DNA of 38,283 nt from Vicinamibacteraceae bacterium (GTDB lineage: Bacteria; Acidobacteriota; Vicinamibacteria; Marinacidobacterales; Marinacidobacteraceae), in assembly GCA_012271265.1 (NCBI GenBank), contig JAAXGQ010000113.1, forward strand, positions 408-38,690. Reading direction: 5' to 3'. The position numbers and the translations under genes are program-made. Of this stretch, positions 1 through 8,255 are shown piece by piece. The stretch's first letter is position 1; every line of letters starts with the position of its first letter. The notes under the pieces are model-generated. The model was not told the origin of the DNA. It was given only the letters and a program-made list of their open reading frames with translations, and did no database searches.

Positions 1-35
1 GCGCCGGTGCTCGCGGGGGGGTGGCGGGTCCAGCG

Positions 36-1631
36 TCAGACGCCTGCGGCCAGCGCTGCCTCGGCGGCGCTGGCTTCCGCCTTGCGCTTGCTCGGCCCCG
101 AGCCCTTGCCGAGGCGCCGCCCCCCGACGAGGACCGCGACGACGAAGGTCTTGTCGTGTTCCGGACCGGACTCGGAGATCACCCGGTACACCGGCAGGCG
201 GCGTTCCTTCTTGACCAGGAGTTCCTGAAGCGCTCCCTTCGGGTTGTCCGTGGGACCGGGGGCGGCTGGGCGCTTCTTCCCTTGCTTCGGCCTGGTCTGC
301 GAAGCCGGCGGCGGCTTCTGCCGGGACGGCGGCGGGGCCGGACCTCGGGACCGCGCCCCTCGGCGGCGCCGCCGCTTCGGCGGCCGCTCATAGAGCCGGG
401 CGAAGACCCGCCGGGCGGCGTTCTTCTCGGCTTCCTTGAGGCTGCGTCCGCGCCCGGTCTCGATGACGCGTCCATCGAGCCGGAGGTTGACCACAATCGC
501 GCCCCGGTTCCGACCTCCCTTCCGCACCTCGTAGCGGGGAGGCTCCCGGCCTTGCTGAGCCAGCCGGTTCTGGAGACGGGTCTTGGGATCGAGGAGCTGC
601 AGGTCGGGGTCCTTCAGATCCTCGAGGTCGAGGAACGCCCCGTCCAGCAGATCCGCGAGGGCCCTCCGGGCCGCCGGGAGCCGGCCATCCAGATAGAGAG
701 AACCCAGGACCGCCTCGGCGACGCCGGCGGCTTCCTTCCCACCCCCCAGGGACCAGGCGTGACTGAGGCGCTCCATGAATGCGGGCTCCTTCAGCCGCAT
801 CCGCGCGAGGGTCATGCGGCCTTCATCCCACTCGGGAAACCGGTCATGCAGCGCTTCGGTCACGGCCAGATGGATGACGTCGCGGCCGAGAAACCGCAGG
901 GCCTCGATCTCACGGCGATCGCCGGGGCGGAGGCCCCGGTTCCCGGCCCGGTGTCCCGCCGCCAGCGCCGCCCGGAGCAGGCCGGGGCGGGCAAACGTGT
1001 ATCCGATTCCCCGTTCCTCCGGCCCACGCAGCAGCAGGAGGCGGCGCAGGGTCCGGGCGGCGGCGCCGCGGACCCGAGCCAGCACCCGCGCGAACGCCCC
1101 TCGCGTGCGCATCGACGCGGCGGCGGGGTCAAGCCCGCGCCGCCGCAGCGGAGCCGCGATAGCCGGGCCAATGACCATCCGCGCCGCCTGGACGCCACCG
1201 TCGAGGTAGGCCGCCCCCAGCACCGCCTCGAACACGTTGGCGAGAATCCGGTCGGAGGAGCGCAGGGCGGCGCCGACCTGGCGCCCGGCTCCCACCCGGA
1301 TGCCCCGGTCCAGCGACAGCGCCCGGGCGGCCCGGGCCAGGGACTGGTTGCTGACCAGGTCCGACTTCGTCTCCTGCCGCTGCTGGCCGCTCCACCCGGG
1401 CCGCTGAAAGTGCATCGCCTCGGTGACGACCAGGCCCAGCGCCGCGTCCCCGAGGAACTCCAGGCGCTCGTAGTCGGCGCCTTCGCGGCCGTCGCTGTAC
1501 GAGCCGTGCGTGAGGGCCTCCTCCAGGAGGTGAAGTTCCCGGAACCGGTAGCCCAGCGCCCCGGCGACCTCTTCGACCGGGCGGTGGGTGGGGGCGGCGG
1601 CCCGCCGCCTTCTTCTGCGGTGTCGGGCCAC
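36..1631 (-). CDS. rnc: Tandem-domain ribonuclease III (two RIII domains, two dsRBDs)
   Basis: Double-strand-specific endoribonuclease family, 531 aa against about 220-260 for normal bacterial RNase III. Seen: RIII domain 1 (about 18-165) with the signature ERLEFLGDA (E55, E58, D62) and the second acidic cluster ANVFEA (N132, E135). RIII domain 2 (about 205-335) aligns with E. coli RNase III (GYTF, FLG, FPEWDEG, YLDG) but reads EALRFLGRD and GVAEAV, so it keeps E243 and E306 and has R246, R250 and G303 where acidic ligands belong. It also lacks roughly 18 residues before the last helix. dsRBD1 is about 348-415 and dsRBD2 about 463-531, joined by an Arg/Lys/Pro-rich linker (416-460). The start is GTG, 1 nt after the stop of the upstream phosphatase gene, so the two are probably co-translated. 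Being an RNase III-family protein is near certain. The role of domain 2 is inference; it may be a scaffold or one half of an intramolecular dimer. Confidence 0.93.
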   Translation of the reverse strand: MARHRRRRRRAAAPTHRPVEEVAGALGYRFRELHLLEEALTHGSYSDGREGADYERLEFLGDAALGLVVTEAMHFQRPGWSGQQRQETKSDLVSNQSLARAARALSLDRGIRVGAGRQVGAALRSSDRILANVFEAVLGAAYLDGGVQAARMVIGPAIAAPLRRRGLDPAAASMRTRGAFARVLARVRGAAARTLRRLLLLRGPEERGIGYTFARPGLLRAALAAGHRAGNRGLRPGDRREIEALRFLGRDVIHLAVTEALHDRFPEWDEGRMTLARMRLKEPAFMERLSHAWSLGGGKEAAGVAEAVLGSLYLDGRLPAARRALADLLDGAFLDLEDLKDPDLQLLDPKTRLQNRLAQQGREPPRYEVRKGGRNRGAIVVNLRLDGRVIETGRGRSLKEAEKNAARRVFARLYERPPKRRRRRGARSRGPAPPPSRQKPPPASQTRPKQGKKRPAAPGPTDNPKGALQELLVKKERRLPVYRVISESGPEHDKTFVVAVLVGGRRLGKGSGPSKRKAEASAAEAALAAGV

Positions 1632-1632
1632 C

Positions 1633-3894
1633 TCAGGCCACCTTCACCAGGACCATGGTGAGGTCGTCGGCGTGGTTCCGGTTTCCGGTGAACCGGAGCA
1701 CCTCGTCTTCCACGCGCCGCTGCAGGTCCGCGGGCGGCAGAAGGTGGTGGTCTTCGAGAAGCCGCATCAGCCGCTCCTCGCCAAACATGTCGGATTGTGC
1801 GTTCATTGCTTCGGATACGCCGTCCGTGAAGAACAGCCACACTTCGCCGGCGCCGAGGGGCCGGGACGCCTCTTCGATCGTGCTGTCGAAGACCGACCCA
1901 CCGTCGAATGCCAGCCCGAGGCCCGGCGGGGCGAGCGCCTCGGAGCACACGCCGCCGGGAATCTGCCGCAGGCGGAGAGTCGGGCTGTGCCCGGCGCGGG
2001 CGAAGGTCACCGTTCCCGAATCGGAATCGAAAATGGCGTAGGTAATCGTGATGAAGGTCCGGGAATCGAGCGTCTCGTAGAGCACCCGATTCGCTTCGAT
2101 GAGGACCCGTCGTGGTGAGTGGTGGATTCGGCTGAGCCCCAGAATGAGCCCCTTCAACTCCGCCATGGTGAAGGCGGCGCGGGCTCCGGTCCCGGAGACG
2201 TCGGCGATGACGACCCCCAGGCGGTGGGGTCCCAGCGGAATCAGGTCGTAATAGTCGCCCCCTACTTCGGCCGCCGGTCGACAGACCGCCGCGACGGAGA
2301 AGCCGGGGACGGACACGGCGCCCTCGGGGGGCAGGAGACGCGCCTGGGACTGGCGGGCGGTCTCCATTTCCTGTTCGAGACGCGTGGCCCGACGAAGCCG
2401 CTGCATGTCGTCCGCGATCTTGGCGGTCATGATGTTGAACGAGTGCGCCAGCTCCCCCAACTGGTCCTTCGACCGGACGCGGACGGCGTGACCGAAGTCG
2501 CCGCTGCGCACCCGATCGGTTCCCCGGCTCAACGTTTCCACGGAACGGGTGATCGAGCGCGCGATGCGAAAGCCCATCGTGAAGGCGCCGATCCAGAAAC
2601 CCAGGAACACGATGCCGAGCACGGCCAGTGCGAGGAGCAGACTGCTCCCGAGGGACGGATTGATCGCGAACGGATCGGACAGCGTGGATGCGGCTCCTTC
2701 CAGCAGCCGGATGGGGTTGAACCCGAACCGAAGCAGAACGGTGCCGCCGCCGAGTCCAGGGTCCCAGGGCGCGGCCTCGAGCAGCAGCGTCTCGAGCCAG
2801 GGGATGGCGAAGGCGGGACGGTCCTGATCCGAAAACCCCCGGGGAGTCACCGGATCGGCGTCCTCACCGCCGACGTACAGCGTCCACAGATCGAGAACGG
2901 AGAGGCCCTCTTCCCGGGCCGCCGCCTGGAGCAGGGGGGTCAGGGGGGCCAGTACCACCGCCGCCCGTCTTCCGTCGGGATGGGGATAGACCGCTCCGAA
3001 CCATTCCGTATCGACGGTCTGGACCACGCCTTCGCGAGGAAGCGCTGCCCATTCGGGAAGCGGATGCTCCCCGGTCAGCAGCCCTCCGGGGCTCGAGCCC
3101 ACCACCCGGGTCAGGCGGAGACCTTCGCGTTCGAGGTACCAGGCGGCCGCGTCCGGGGTCAGGCCGGACACCTTCCCGACCGCCCGGGACAGGACGCGCT
3201 CCACCTCCACGTCGGACGGGACCTCCGAAAGCTCCAGCAGCGCCTCCCGAGCCACGGCGGCAAGGGCCGCGCCCCGGCCGCGCAGGTTCGTCTCGAGGGC
3301 GTAGAACCCGAATTGCCCGAGCGCCACGTAGAAGAGCAGCGTGACGAAGAGCCCGAGCAGGACCACGGGAATGAGCCCGACGAAGGTGTAGGAGACCCAC
3401 AGCTTGCGCCGCACCGGAAAGAGCAGCCAGCGCAGCAGGTCGCGGCTGAAATAGATGGTGACCAGAACGAGCGTGGCCAGAAAGAGCAGGGCGAGGTCCG
3501 GAGCCCAGGAGGGAGGCAGCGCCCCGACCACGGCAAGAGCCCAGCCGAGCCCCACCACGAGCAGGCCTCGGCCCGGCCAGCTGCGGCTGAGCACCCTCAC
3601 CGCGTGCCGAGAGCCCTCGGCCAGGGATGTTGGGTAGGAACGCGCGGTTGGATTCGCCGTGCTGCCGGCAGGCGTCCGGCGCCGCGGCGGCGTTCCTGAC
3701 TGTTTCTTTCCGGGGATGTTCGGGATCTCGGTAGCGGGCGATGCCGCGTTGGGCGCCCGGGCCGTCCCCCGGGGCCGACTCTCTTCTCTGGTTGTGATCT
3801 GGAGCGGCTCTGCCAGCGCTTCCGTCCGGGAAGGAATGCCCTGCGGTCCCGAACCGTCAGCCGCTTCTGTACCGCGAACGCCGCGCCGGGTCAC
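1633..3894 (-). CDS. Membrane-bound HAMP-SpoIIE (PP2C-type) serine phosphatase
   Basis: Likely RsbU-like sensor phosphatase of a partner-switching or other Ser/Thr-phosphorylation pathway. 753 aa. Seen: a Pro/Arg/Ser-rich N-terminus (1-105), hydrophobic helices at about 111-127, 132-149 and 170-192, an extracytoplasmic sensor region (about 195-415), a helix at 419-442, HAMP (about 443-495), a short coiled coil (497-520) and a PP2C-type SpoIIE domain (about 525-753). The phosphatase domain has metal-site motifs GGDYYD (545-550), ADVSGTG (564-570) and FFTDGVSEA, and the terminal DD of ADDLTM. The GTG start is supported by GGGGAG just upstream. A shorter product from a GTG at 3600 is possible because the first 98 residues are low complexity. 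No anti-sigma or anti-anti-sigma partner lies beside it. The following gene is the tandem RNase III. Confidence 0.88.
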   Translation of the reverse strand: MTRRGVRGTEAADGSGPQGIPSRTEALAEPLQITTREESRPRGTARAPNAASPATEIPNIPGKKQSGTPPRRRTPAGSTANPTARSYPTSLAEGSRHAVRVLSRSWPGRGLLVVGLGWALAVVGALPPSWAPDLALLFLATLVLVTIYFSRDLLRWLLFPVRRKLWVSYTFVGLIPVVLLGLFVTLLFYVALGQFGFYALETNLRGRGAALAAVAREALLELSEVPSDVEVERVLSRAVGKVSGLTPDAAAWYLEREGLRLTRVVGSSPGGLLTGEHPLPEWAALPREGVVQTVDTEWFGAVYPHPDGRRAAVVLAPLTPLLQAAAREEGLSVLDLWTLYVGGEDADPVTPRGFSDQDRPAFAIPWLETLLLEAAPWDPGLGGGTVLLRFGFNPIRLLEGAASTLSDPFAINPSLGSSLLLALAVLGIVFLGFWIGAFTMGFRIARSITRSVETLSRGTDRVRSGDFGHAVRVRSKDQLGELAHSFNIMTAKIADDMQRLRRATRLEQEMETARQSQARLLPPEGAVSVPGFSVAAVCRPAAEVGGDYYDLIPLGPHRLGVVIADVSGTGARAAFTMAELKGLILGLSRIHHSPRRVLIEANRVLYETLDSRTFITITYAIFDSDSGTVTFARAGHSPTLRLRQIPGGVCSEALAPPGLGLAFDGGSVFDSTIEEASRPLGAGEVWLFFTDGVSEAMNAQSDMFGEERLMRLLEDHHLLPPADLQRRVEDEVLRFTGNRNHADDLTMVLVKVA

Positions 3895-4007
3895 GGTCTC
3901 CCCGGTCCTGGCAGGTGGGGAGCACCGGCGGCGAAGGGCGCGCTACCGGAAGTCGGGTCGGAAGCGTGGGGCCGGCGCGAAGACCGCGCCCGGAGACTCC
4001 GAACCGA

Positions 4008-4013
4008 AGTATA
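4008..4013 (-). promoter_or_regulatory. Possible -10 element (TATACT) for the phosphatase-rnc unit
   Basis: TATACT on the minus strand in an otherwise GC-rich stretch, about 115 nt upstream of the GTG at 3894. No convincing -35 is visible 17 nt further upstream. The same site reads TATACG on the plus strand (4010-4015), close to the GspC-like gene, so it may serve both directions. Confidence 0.3.
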
Positions 4014-4028
4014 CGCTTCGGCAGACCC

Positions 4029-4805
4029 GTGCCGCGCCGCCTTCCTGTCGCTCGTCGCCTTGCCGGGCCGGGACTCGCCGTGCTGCTGTCCATGCTCGCC
4101 GGGGCGCCCGCCCGCCCGGCTCAGACGGTTGCGGCGCCGGAATTGCTTGGCCTGGTCCGGACCGCGAACGGAGGCGTCGCTCTGCTCCGCTTTGGAGCGG
4201 GGCGGGCCCGCCCGCTGCGCCTGCTCGAGACCCGGTCCGGATGGACTCTCATTGCGGTCGGGGCCGCGGAGGCGCGTCTTGAGGCGCCCGGCGGCGCGAT
4301 CGTGGACGTCTCCTTCGCGGCTGCCCCGGTGGATTCCGCGCCCGGGGCGGCCGGTCAGGAACCGGGCGGGACCGTTCGTTCAGACCACGCCTTCATGGGG
4401 GGGGAAGAACCCGAGCCGTCGACCCCCGCGGAGCCGGATCCGGAGTGGACAGGTCCAGCGAGCGCGCCGAAGCCGGCGGCGGGGGGGCTCCGCCGATTCT
4501 CGCGGGACGACATCCGGCTCCGGCTCACCACGGAACTCCCGAGGATCCTCACGGGCGCGGCCGTTCAGCCTCGGGTGCGCGGACGGGAGATCGTCGGTCT
4601 CGAGCTGGTGGGTTTCCCGATGGACACCGTCCTGGGTGAGGCGGGACTCCTGCCCGGCGACGTACTGCTCGCGGTGAACGGTCGCGAAGTGCGCGGTGTC
4701 GAGTCGCTCGGACTGCTTCTTCAGCGGTTCCAGACGGCCCGCGAGGTGGAGGTCACCGTGGATCGGGCCGGGGACATCCTCGCGCTTCGCTACGAGATCG
4801 AGTAG
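4029..4805 (+). CDS. Orphan GspC-like PDZ protein (type II secretion clamp family)
   Basis: 258 aa from the GTG at 4029. Seen: a short basic N-terminus and one hydrophobic signal/anchor segment (about residues 8-26, ending AGAPARPAQ), then a small beta domain beginning LLGLVRTANGG that resembles the GspC homology region, an acidic/Pro-rich linker, and a C-terminal PDZ-like domain with GLLPGDVLLAVNGREV. In GspC-family proteins the homology region contacts the secretin and the PDZ region contacts substrate or secretin. That is family knowledge; here it supports an inner-membrane-anchored periplasmic role. No other gsp gene is in the window. A longer reading from GTG 3915 is open but has no Shine-Dalgarno sequence and adds only low-complexity sequence before the anchor. 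Alternative: a generic anchored PDZ protein. Confidence 0.7.
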   Translation: MPRRLPVARRLAGPGLAVLLSMLAGAPARPAQTVAAPELLGLVRTANGGVALLRFGAGRARPLRLLETRSGWTLIAVGAAEARLEAPGGAIVDVSFAAAPVDSAPGAAGQEPGGTVRSDHAFMGGEEPEPSTPAEPDPEWTGPASAPKPAAGGLRRFSRDDIRLRLTTELPRILTGAAVQPRVRGREIVGLELVGFPMDTVLGEAGLLPGDVLLAVNGREVRGVESLGLLLQRFQTAREVEVTVDRAGDILALRYEIE

Positions 4806-4824
4806 CGCCTCGACAAGGGCTACT
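4801..4824. terminator. Possible bidirectional stem-loop between convergent genes
   Basis: AGTAGC (4801-4806) pairs with GCTACT (4819-4824), and the flanking CC/GG can extend the stem across a bulge. The stem covers the stop codons of both convergent genes. There is no T tract on either side, so termination is only a suggestion. Confidence 0.25.
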
Positions 4825-5254
4825 AGGGCGCTTCTGGAGAGGCCGGCTCCCGGCGGGGCGGGCCCACCGGTTCGGGAAACCGAAGCAGCACCACGGTCTC
4901 GCCGGGTTCGACCAGGTCATGGTGGATGCGGGCCCTCAGCTCCAGCGCAGCGGAGTCCGCGCGAAACGTGCCGATCGCGTCCTCCAGTTCCGAGGACTGC
5001 GCCTCCAGAATCCGCACATCCTCCGTCAGGGTCTGCCGGAGACTCTCCGCCTCCGCCAGGCCGCGAAAGCCGCGGATTCCGGTGGCGACGGCGACGACGC
5101 CTGCGAGGAGGAAGGCCACCACGGTCAGCGCGCCGCCGGGCCTTTCGGCCAGCGAGCGGCGGAACGCGGTCCACCGCCAGAACAGTCCGCTGCGCTGCGC
5201 GCGCACCGTGCGCTGCAGGTCTCCCGTCCGCGTGGGAGAAGCGGCTCTGGTCAT
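4823..5254 (-). CDS. FtsB/DivIC-family septum formation initiator
   Basis: 143 aa, likely a bitopic division protein that would join FtsL and FtsQ-type partners at the septum. Seen: an N-terminal cytoplasmic part rich in Arg, one transmembrane helix (about 42-58), then an extracytoplasmic coiled-coil stretch (about 64-100, AEAESLRQTLTEDVRILEAQ), followed by the short ARIHHDLVEPGETVVL block typical of FtsB/DivIC proteins (Arg-x-x-x-x-x-x-x-PGE). The tail is Pro-rich. The ATG at 5254 is chosen because it gives the expected length and topology; an open reading further upstream lies in the antisense of valS. It is downstream of valS on the same strand and convergent with the GspC-like gene. FtsB and DivIC cannot be told apart by eye. 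Confidence 0.85.
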   Translation of the reverse strand: MTRAASPTRTGDLQRTVRAQRSGLFWRWTAFRRSLAERPGGALTVVAFLLAGVVAVATGIRGFRGLAEAESLRQTLTEDVRILEAQSSELEDAIGTFRADSAALELRARIHHDLVEPGETVVLLRFPEPVGPPRREPASPEAP

Positions 5255-5299
5255 CGTGAGGTTCCGAGGCAGCCGACGGCCGCCGGAGACGAACCCACC

Positions 5300-5305
5300 A
5301 GTATA
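5300..5305 (-). promoter_or_regulatory. Possible -10 element (TATACT) for the FtsB/DivIC-like gene
   Basis: TATACT on the minus strand, 45 nt upstream of the ATG at 5254, in the short gap after valS. No clear -35 is seen. It could let the division gene be transcribed separately from metK-valS. Confidence 0.35.
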
Positions 5306-5376
5306 TGTCCGCCCCCTGAGGGCGCCGGTTTCGGGCCGGCGGGGGGATCGGCGCCATCTTCGACCGCTTTCCGCCT

Positions 5377-8229
5377 TCACAGCTGGGCGGCAAGGCGGTC
5401 GAGGCGGTCGAGTTGCCTTTCCAGGGATTCCAGCCGCTCCCGGGCAGCGGTGACCACGGCCGGGGCGGCGCGCTCGACGAAGCGCGCGTTTCCAAGCCGC
5501 TTCGCCGTGGCGTCCCGCTCCTTGCCGAGCTTTTTCCGTTGGGCCGCGAGACGCGCCCGGACCGACGCGGCCGGGACATCGCCGAGACGGGTCTCGGCCT
5601 CGAACGCCGGATCCACGATCGAGATCCGGACCCCGTCCCCTTCGGCCGGGCCGGAGACCGTGAGCGAGGAGAGCCGGCCGAGGCTGGCAAGGGGCGCGGC
5701 GCAGTCGGTCAGGAGCGCGCAAAACCCAGGAAGGGCCTCCGTTTCCCGGACAACCAGCGCCAGCGGTTGCTGTGGAGGAAGGCCCGTGTCCACCCGGATC
5801 CTGCGCACGCCGCTCACCAGGCGGCGGAGCGCCCGGAAGCGCTCCTCCAGTTCCAGGTCCCGCGTCCGTCCCCCGGCAGGGAAACGCCCTCGGGCGAGAA
5901 GTCCGGAGGCGGGGCGCCGGTCCTCCCAGAGCTGCCTTTCGTCCATCGCCGGCCGGAGCCGCTGGAACAGGTACTCCGTCAGGAAGGGCATGACCGGATG
6001 GAGCAGGTGGAGCGTCTCCGCCAGCACCGACCCCAGCGTGGCGGCCGTGCGGCGGGCGACGGCCGGATCGGCGCGGAGGCGCACTTTCGCGAACTCGACG
6101 TACCAGTCGCAGAAGTCGTTCCAGACGAACCGGTAGAGCAGCGAACCGACCGAAGCGAAGTCAAACCGGTCGAGGGCGCCCCGCACCCGGTCCGCGCAGG
6201 CTGCGGCGCGGGACCGGATCCAGCGGTCCTCGGCCTGCGGCGCCGCAAGGGGGCCGGGCCCCACCTCGTCGAGCGCGAGGAGAACGAATCGCGACGCGTT
6301 CCAGAACTTGGTCACGAAACGGCGGCCGAGCTCGTGAAAGCGGGTCAGGGAGAGCCGCATCTCCTGGCCCTCGGAGCACAACCGGATCAAGGTGAACCGA
6401 AGCGCGTCGGCTCCCACGCCCTCGAAGCCCCTGGGGAACCGCCGCTCGACCCGGCGCAGCATCTCCCGCATGTTCGTCGGCCGGGCTTCGCGCGCCGGCC
6501 GCTGCAGCTCCTCGAGCGTCGCGCCGGAGATCACCGCAAGGGGGTCGACACCGTTCCCCTTGCTCTTGCTCATCACCGCCCCCTTCTCGTCGAGGACGGT
6601 GGGATGGATGTAGACGTCGCGGTAGGGCAGCTTCCCGGTCATCGCAAGGGCGGCGAAGTTCATCCGGGCCACCCAGAAGAACAGGATGCCCTTGTCGGTG
6701 GAGAGGACCGAGGTGGGGAAGTAGCGCTCCAGGTCGGGAGTCGCCGCCGGCCAGCCAAGGGTGCTCATCGGCCAGAGCCACGAACTGAACCAGGTGTCCA
6801 GCACGTCTTCGTCCCGGCGCCAGGCGTCCGGTTCCCGCTGCACCGCTTCGGGAGTTTCGAGGTCCACCAGGACCTCCCCCGTACTTCGGTGATGCCATGC
6901 GGGAATCCGGTGCCCCCACCAGATCTGGCGGCTGATCGTCCAGTCGCGAATCCCGATCAGCCAGCGCGCGTACACCTTTTCCCAGCGGCGGGGATGAAAA
7001 CGGAGTTCCCCCTCGCGAACCTTCTCCCAGACGCCGTCCCGCTTCTCATAGCCGCTGCGCCGCAGCGCCTGGTCGGCGAGCGGGCGCATCCGCACGAACC
7101 ATTGGTCGGAGAGCCGGTGCTCGATGGGAACTCCGGAGCGCTGCGCCCTGCCCAGCGGCACCCGATGTCCGGTGATCCCCTCGAGCAGCCCCGCCTCTTC
7201 GAGCGCGGCGACCGCGGCCTGCCGCGCCTGACTGCGATCCAGGCCCCGGAACGCCGCGGGGACTTCATCGTTCAGGCTCGCGTCGTCGTGCATGACGTTG
7301 AGGGGCACCAGACCGTGTCGCTCGCCGATCTCGAAATCGAGGGGATCGTGGGCGGGGGTGATCTTGAGGCAGCCGGTGCCGAAATCGCGTTCCACCGCGG
7401 CATCGGCGATGACCGGAATCACCCGGCCGACGAGAGGCAGGCGCACCTGCCGCCCGATCAGGTCGCGGTGGCGGTCATCCTCGGGGTGCACCGCCACCGC
7501 CACGTCCCCGAACATGGTTTCCGGGCGGGTTGTGGCGACCACCAGTTTCCGCTCCGGATCGTCGGCCAGCGGGTAGGCGATCCGGTAGAGGTGGCCCGGC
7601 TCTCCTTCGGGGGCGGTCTCGACCTCGTCGTCGGAGAGCGCCGTGCGGTCGACCGGGCACCAGTTCACGACCCGCTTGCCGCGGTACACCAGTCCGCGGT
7701 CGTAGAGGGCCTTGAAGACCGTGCGGACGGCCAGCGACAGGCCTTCGTCCATGGTGAACCGCGTGCGGCGGAAGTCGCAGGAGCAGCCGATCTTCCGGAG
7801 CTGGTTGAGGATCAGCGACCCGTATTCGTGACGCCACTCCCACACCCTCTCGATGAACGCTTCGCGCCCGAGTTGGCGGTAATCCACCCCCCGGCTGTCG
7901 AGGTGCTTGCGCACCACCGTCTGCGTCGAGATCCCGGCGTGGTCCGTCCCCGGCACCCAGAGCGCGTCGCGGCCGTCCATCCGTCGGTAGCGGATCAACA
8001 CGTCCTGAATCGTGTTGTTCAGGGCGTGGCCCATGTGGAGCCGCCCGGTGATGTTCGGCGGCGGAATGACGATCGTGAAGGGTTGCCGATCGGGTCGGCC
8101 GCCGGGGCGGGGGGCGCCGTCGGGGCCGACTTCGGTATCAAACGCTCTCGCGTCCTCCCACCGCTTCGCGGACTCGGCCTCGACGGCCTCGGCCCGGAAG
8201 CGGACGGGGAGCGGAGCGTTCGGGCTCAT
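5377..8229 (-). CDS. valS: Valine--tRNA ligase
   Basis: Class I aminoacyl-tRNA synthetase charging tRNA-Val; 950 aa, normal for the family. Seen (numbering from ATG 8229): a PPPNITGRLHMGH motif (HMGH at 65-68, the HIGH signature), the CP1 editing domain with VATTRPETMFGD (about 231-242) and a DWTISRQIWWGH block (about 429-440), and the KMSKS loop, which here reads VMSKS (552-556) and so keeps the second lysine but not the first. Then an anticodon-binding helical domain and a C-terminal coiled-coil arm (about 880-950, ERLESLERQLDRLDRL). A TTG at 8259 would add ten residues and overlap the metK stop; the ATG at 8229 fits family starts better. The gene follows metK directly, so co-transcription is likely. 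Confidence 0.97.
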   Translation of the reverse strand: MSPNAPLPVRFRAEAVEAESAKRWEDARAFDTEVGPDGAPRPGGRPDRQPFTIVIPPPNITGRLHMGHALNNTIQDVLIRYRRMDGRDALWVPGTDHAGISTQTVVRKHLDSRGVDYRQLGREAFIERVWEWRHEYGSLILNQLRKIGCSCDFRRTRFTMDEGLSLAVRTVFKALYDRGLVYRGKRVVNWCPVDRTALSDDEVETAPEGEPGHLYRIAYPLADDPERKLVVATTRPETMFGDVAVAVHPEDDRHRDLIGRQVRLPLVGRVIPVIADAAVERDFGTGCLKITPAHDPLDFEIGERHGLVPLNVMHDDASLNDEVPAAFRGLDRSQARQAAVAALEEAGLLEGITGHRVPLGRAQRSGVPIEHRLSDQWFVRMRPLADQALRRSGYEKRDGVWEKVREGELRFHPRRWEKVYARWLIGIRDWTISRQIWWGHRIPAWHHRSTGEVLVDLETPEAVQREPDAWRRDEDVLDTWFSSWLWPMSTLGWPAATPDLERYFPTSVLSTDKGILFFWVARMNFAALAMTGKLPYRDVYIHPTVLDEKGAVMSKSKGNGVDPLAVISGATLEELQRPAREARPTNMREMLRRVERRFPRGFEGVGADALRFTLIRLCSEGQEMRLSLTRFHELGRRFVTKFWNASRFVLLALDEVGPGPLAAPQAEDRWIRSRAAACADRVRGALDRFDFASVGSLLYRFVWNDFCDWYVEFAKVRLRADPAVARRTAATLGSVLAETLHLLHPVMPFLTEYLFQRLRPAMDERQLWEDRRPASGLLARGRFPAGGRTRDLELEERFRALRRLVSGVRRIRVDTGLPPQQPLALVVRETEALPGFCALLTDCAAPLASLGRLSSLTVSGPAEGDGVRISIVDPAFEAETRLGDVPAASVRARLAAQRKKLGKERDATAKRLGNARFVERAAPAVVTAARERLESLERQLDRLDRLAAQL

Positions 8230-8255
8230 CGCGGGGCGCGGCGTGATGGCGGCGT

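Noticed and set aside
1-35. Gene at the left edge
   Set aside because: Only 35 bases lie beyond the rnc stop; nothing can be supported.
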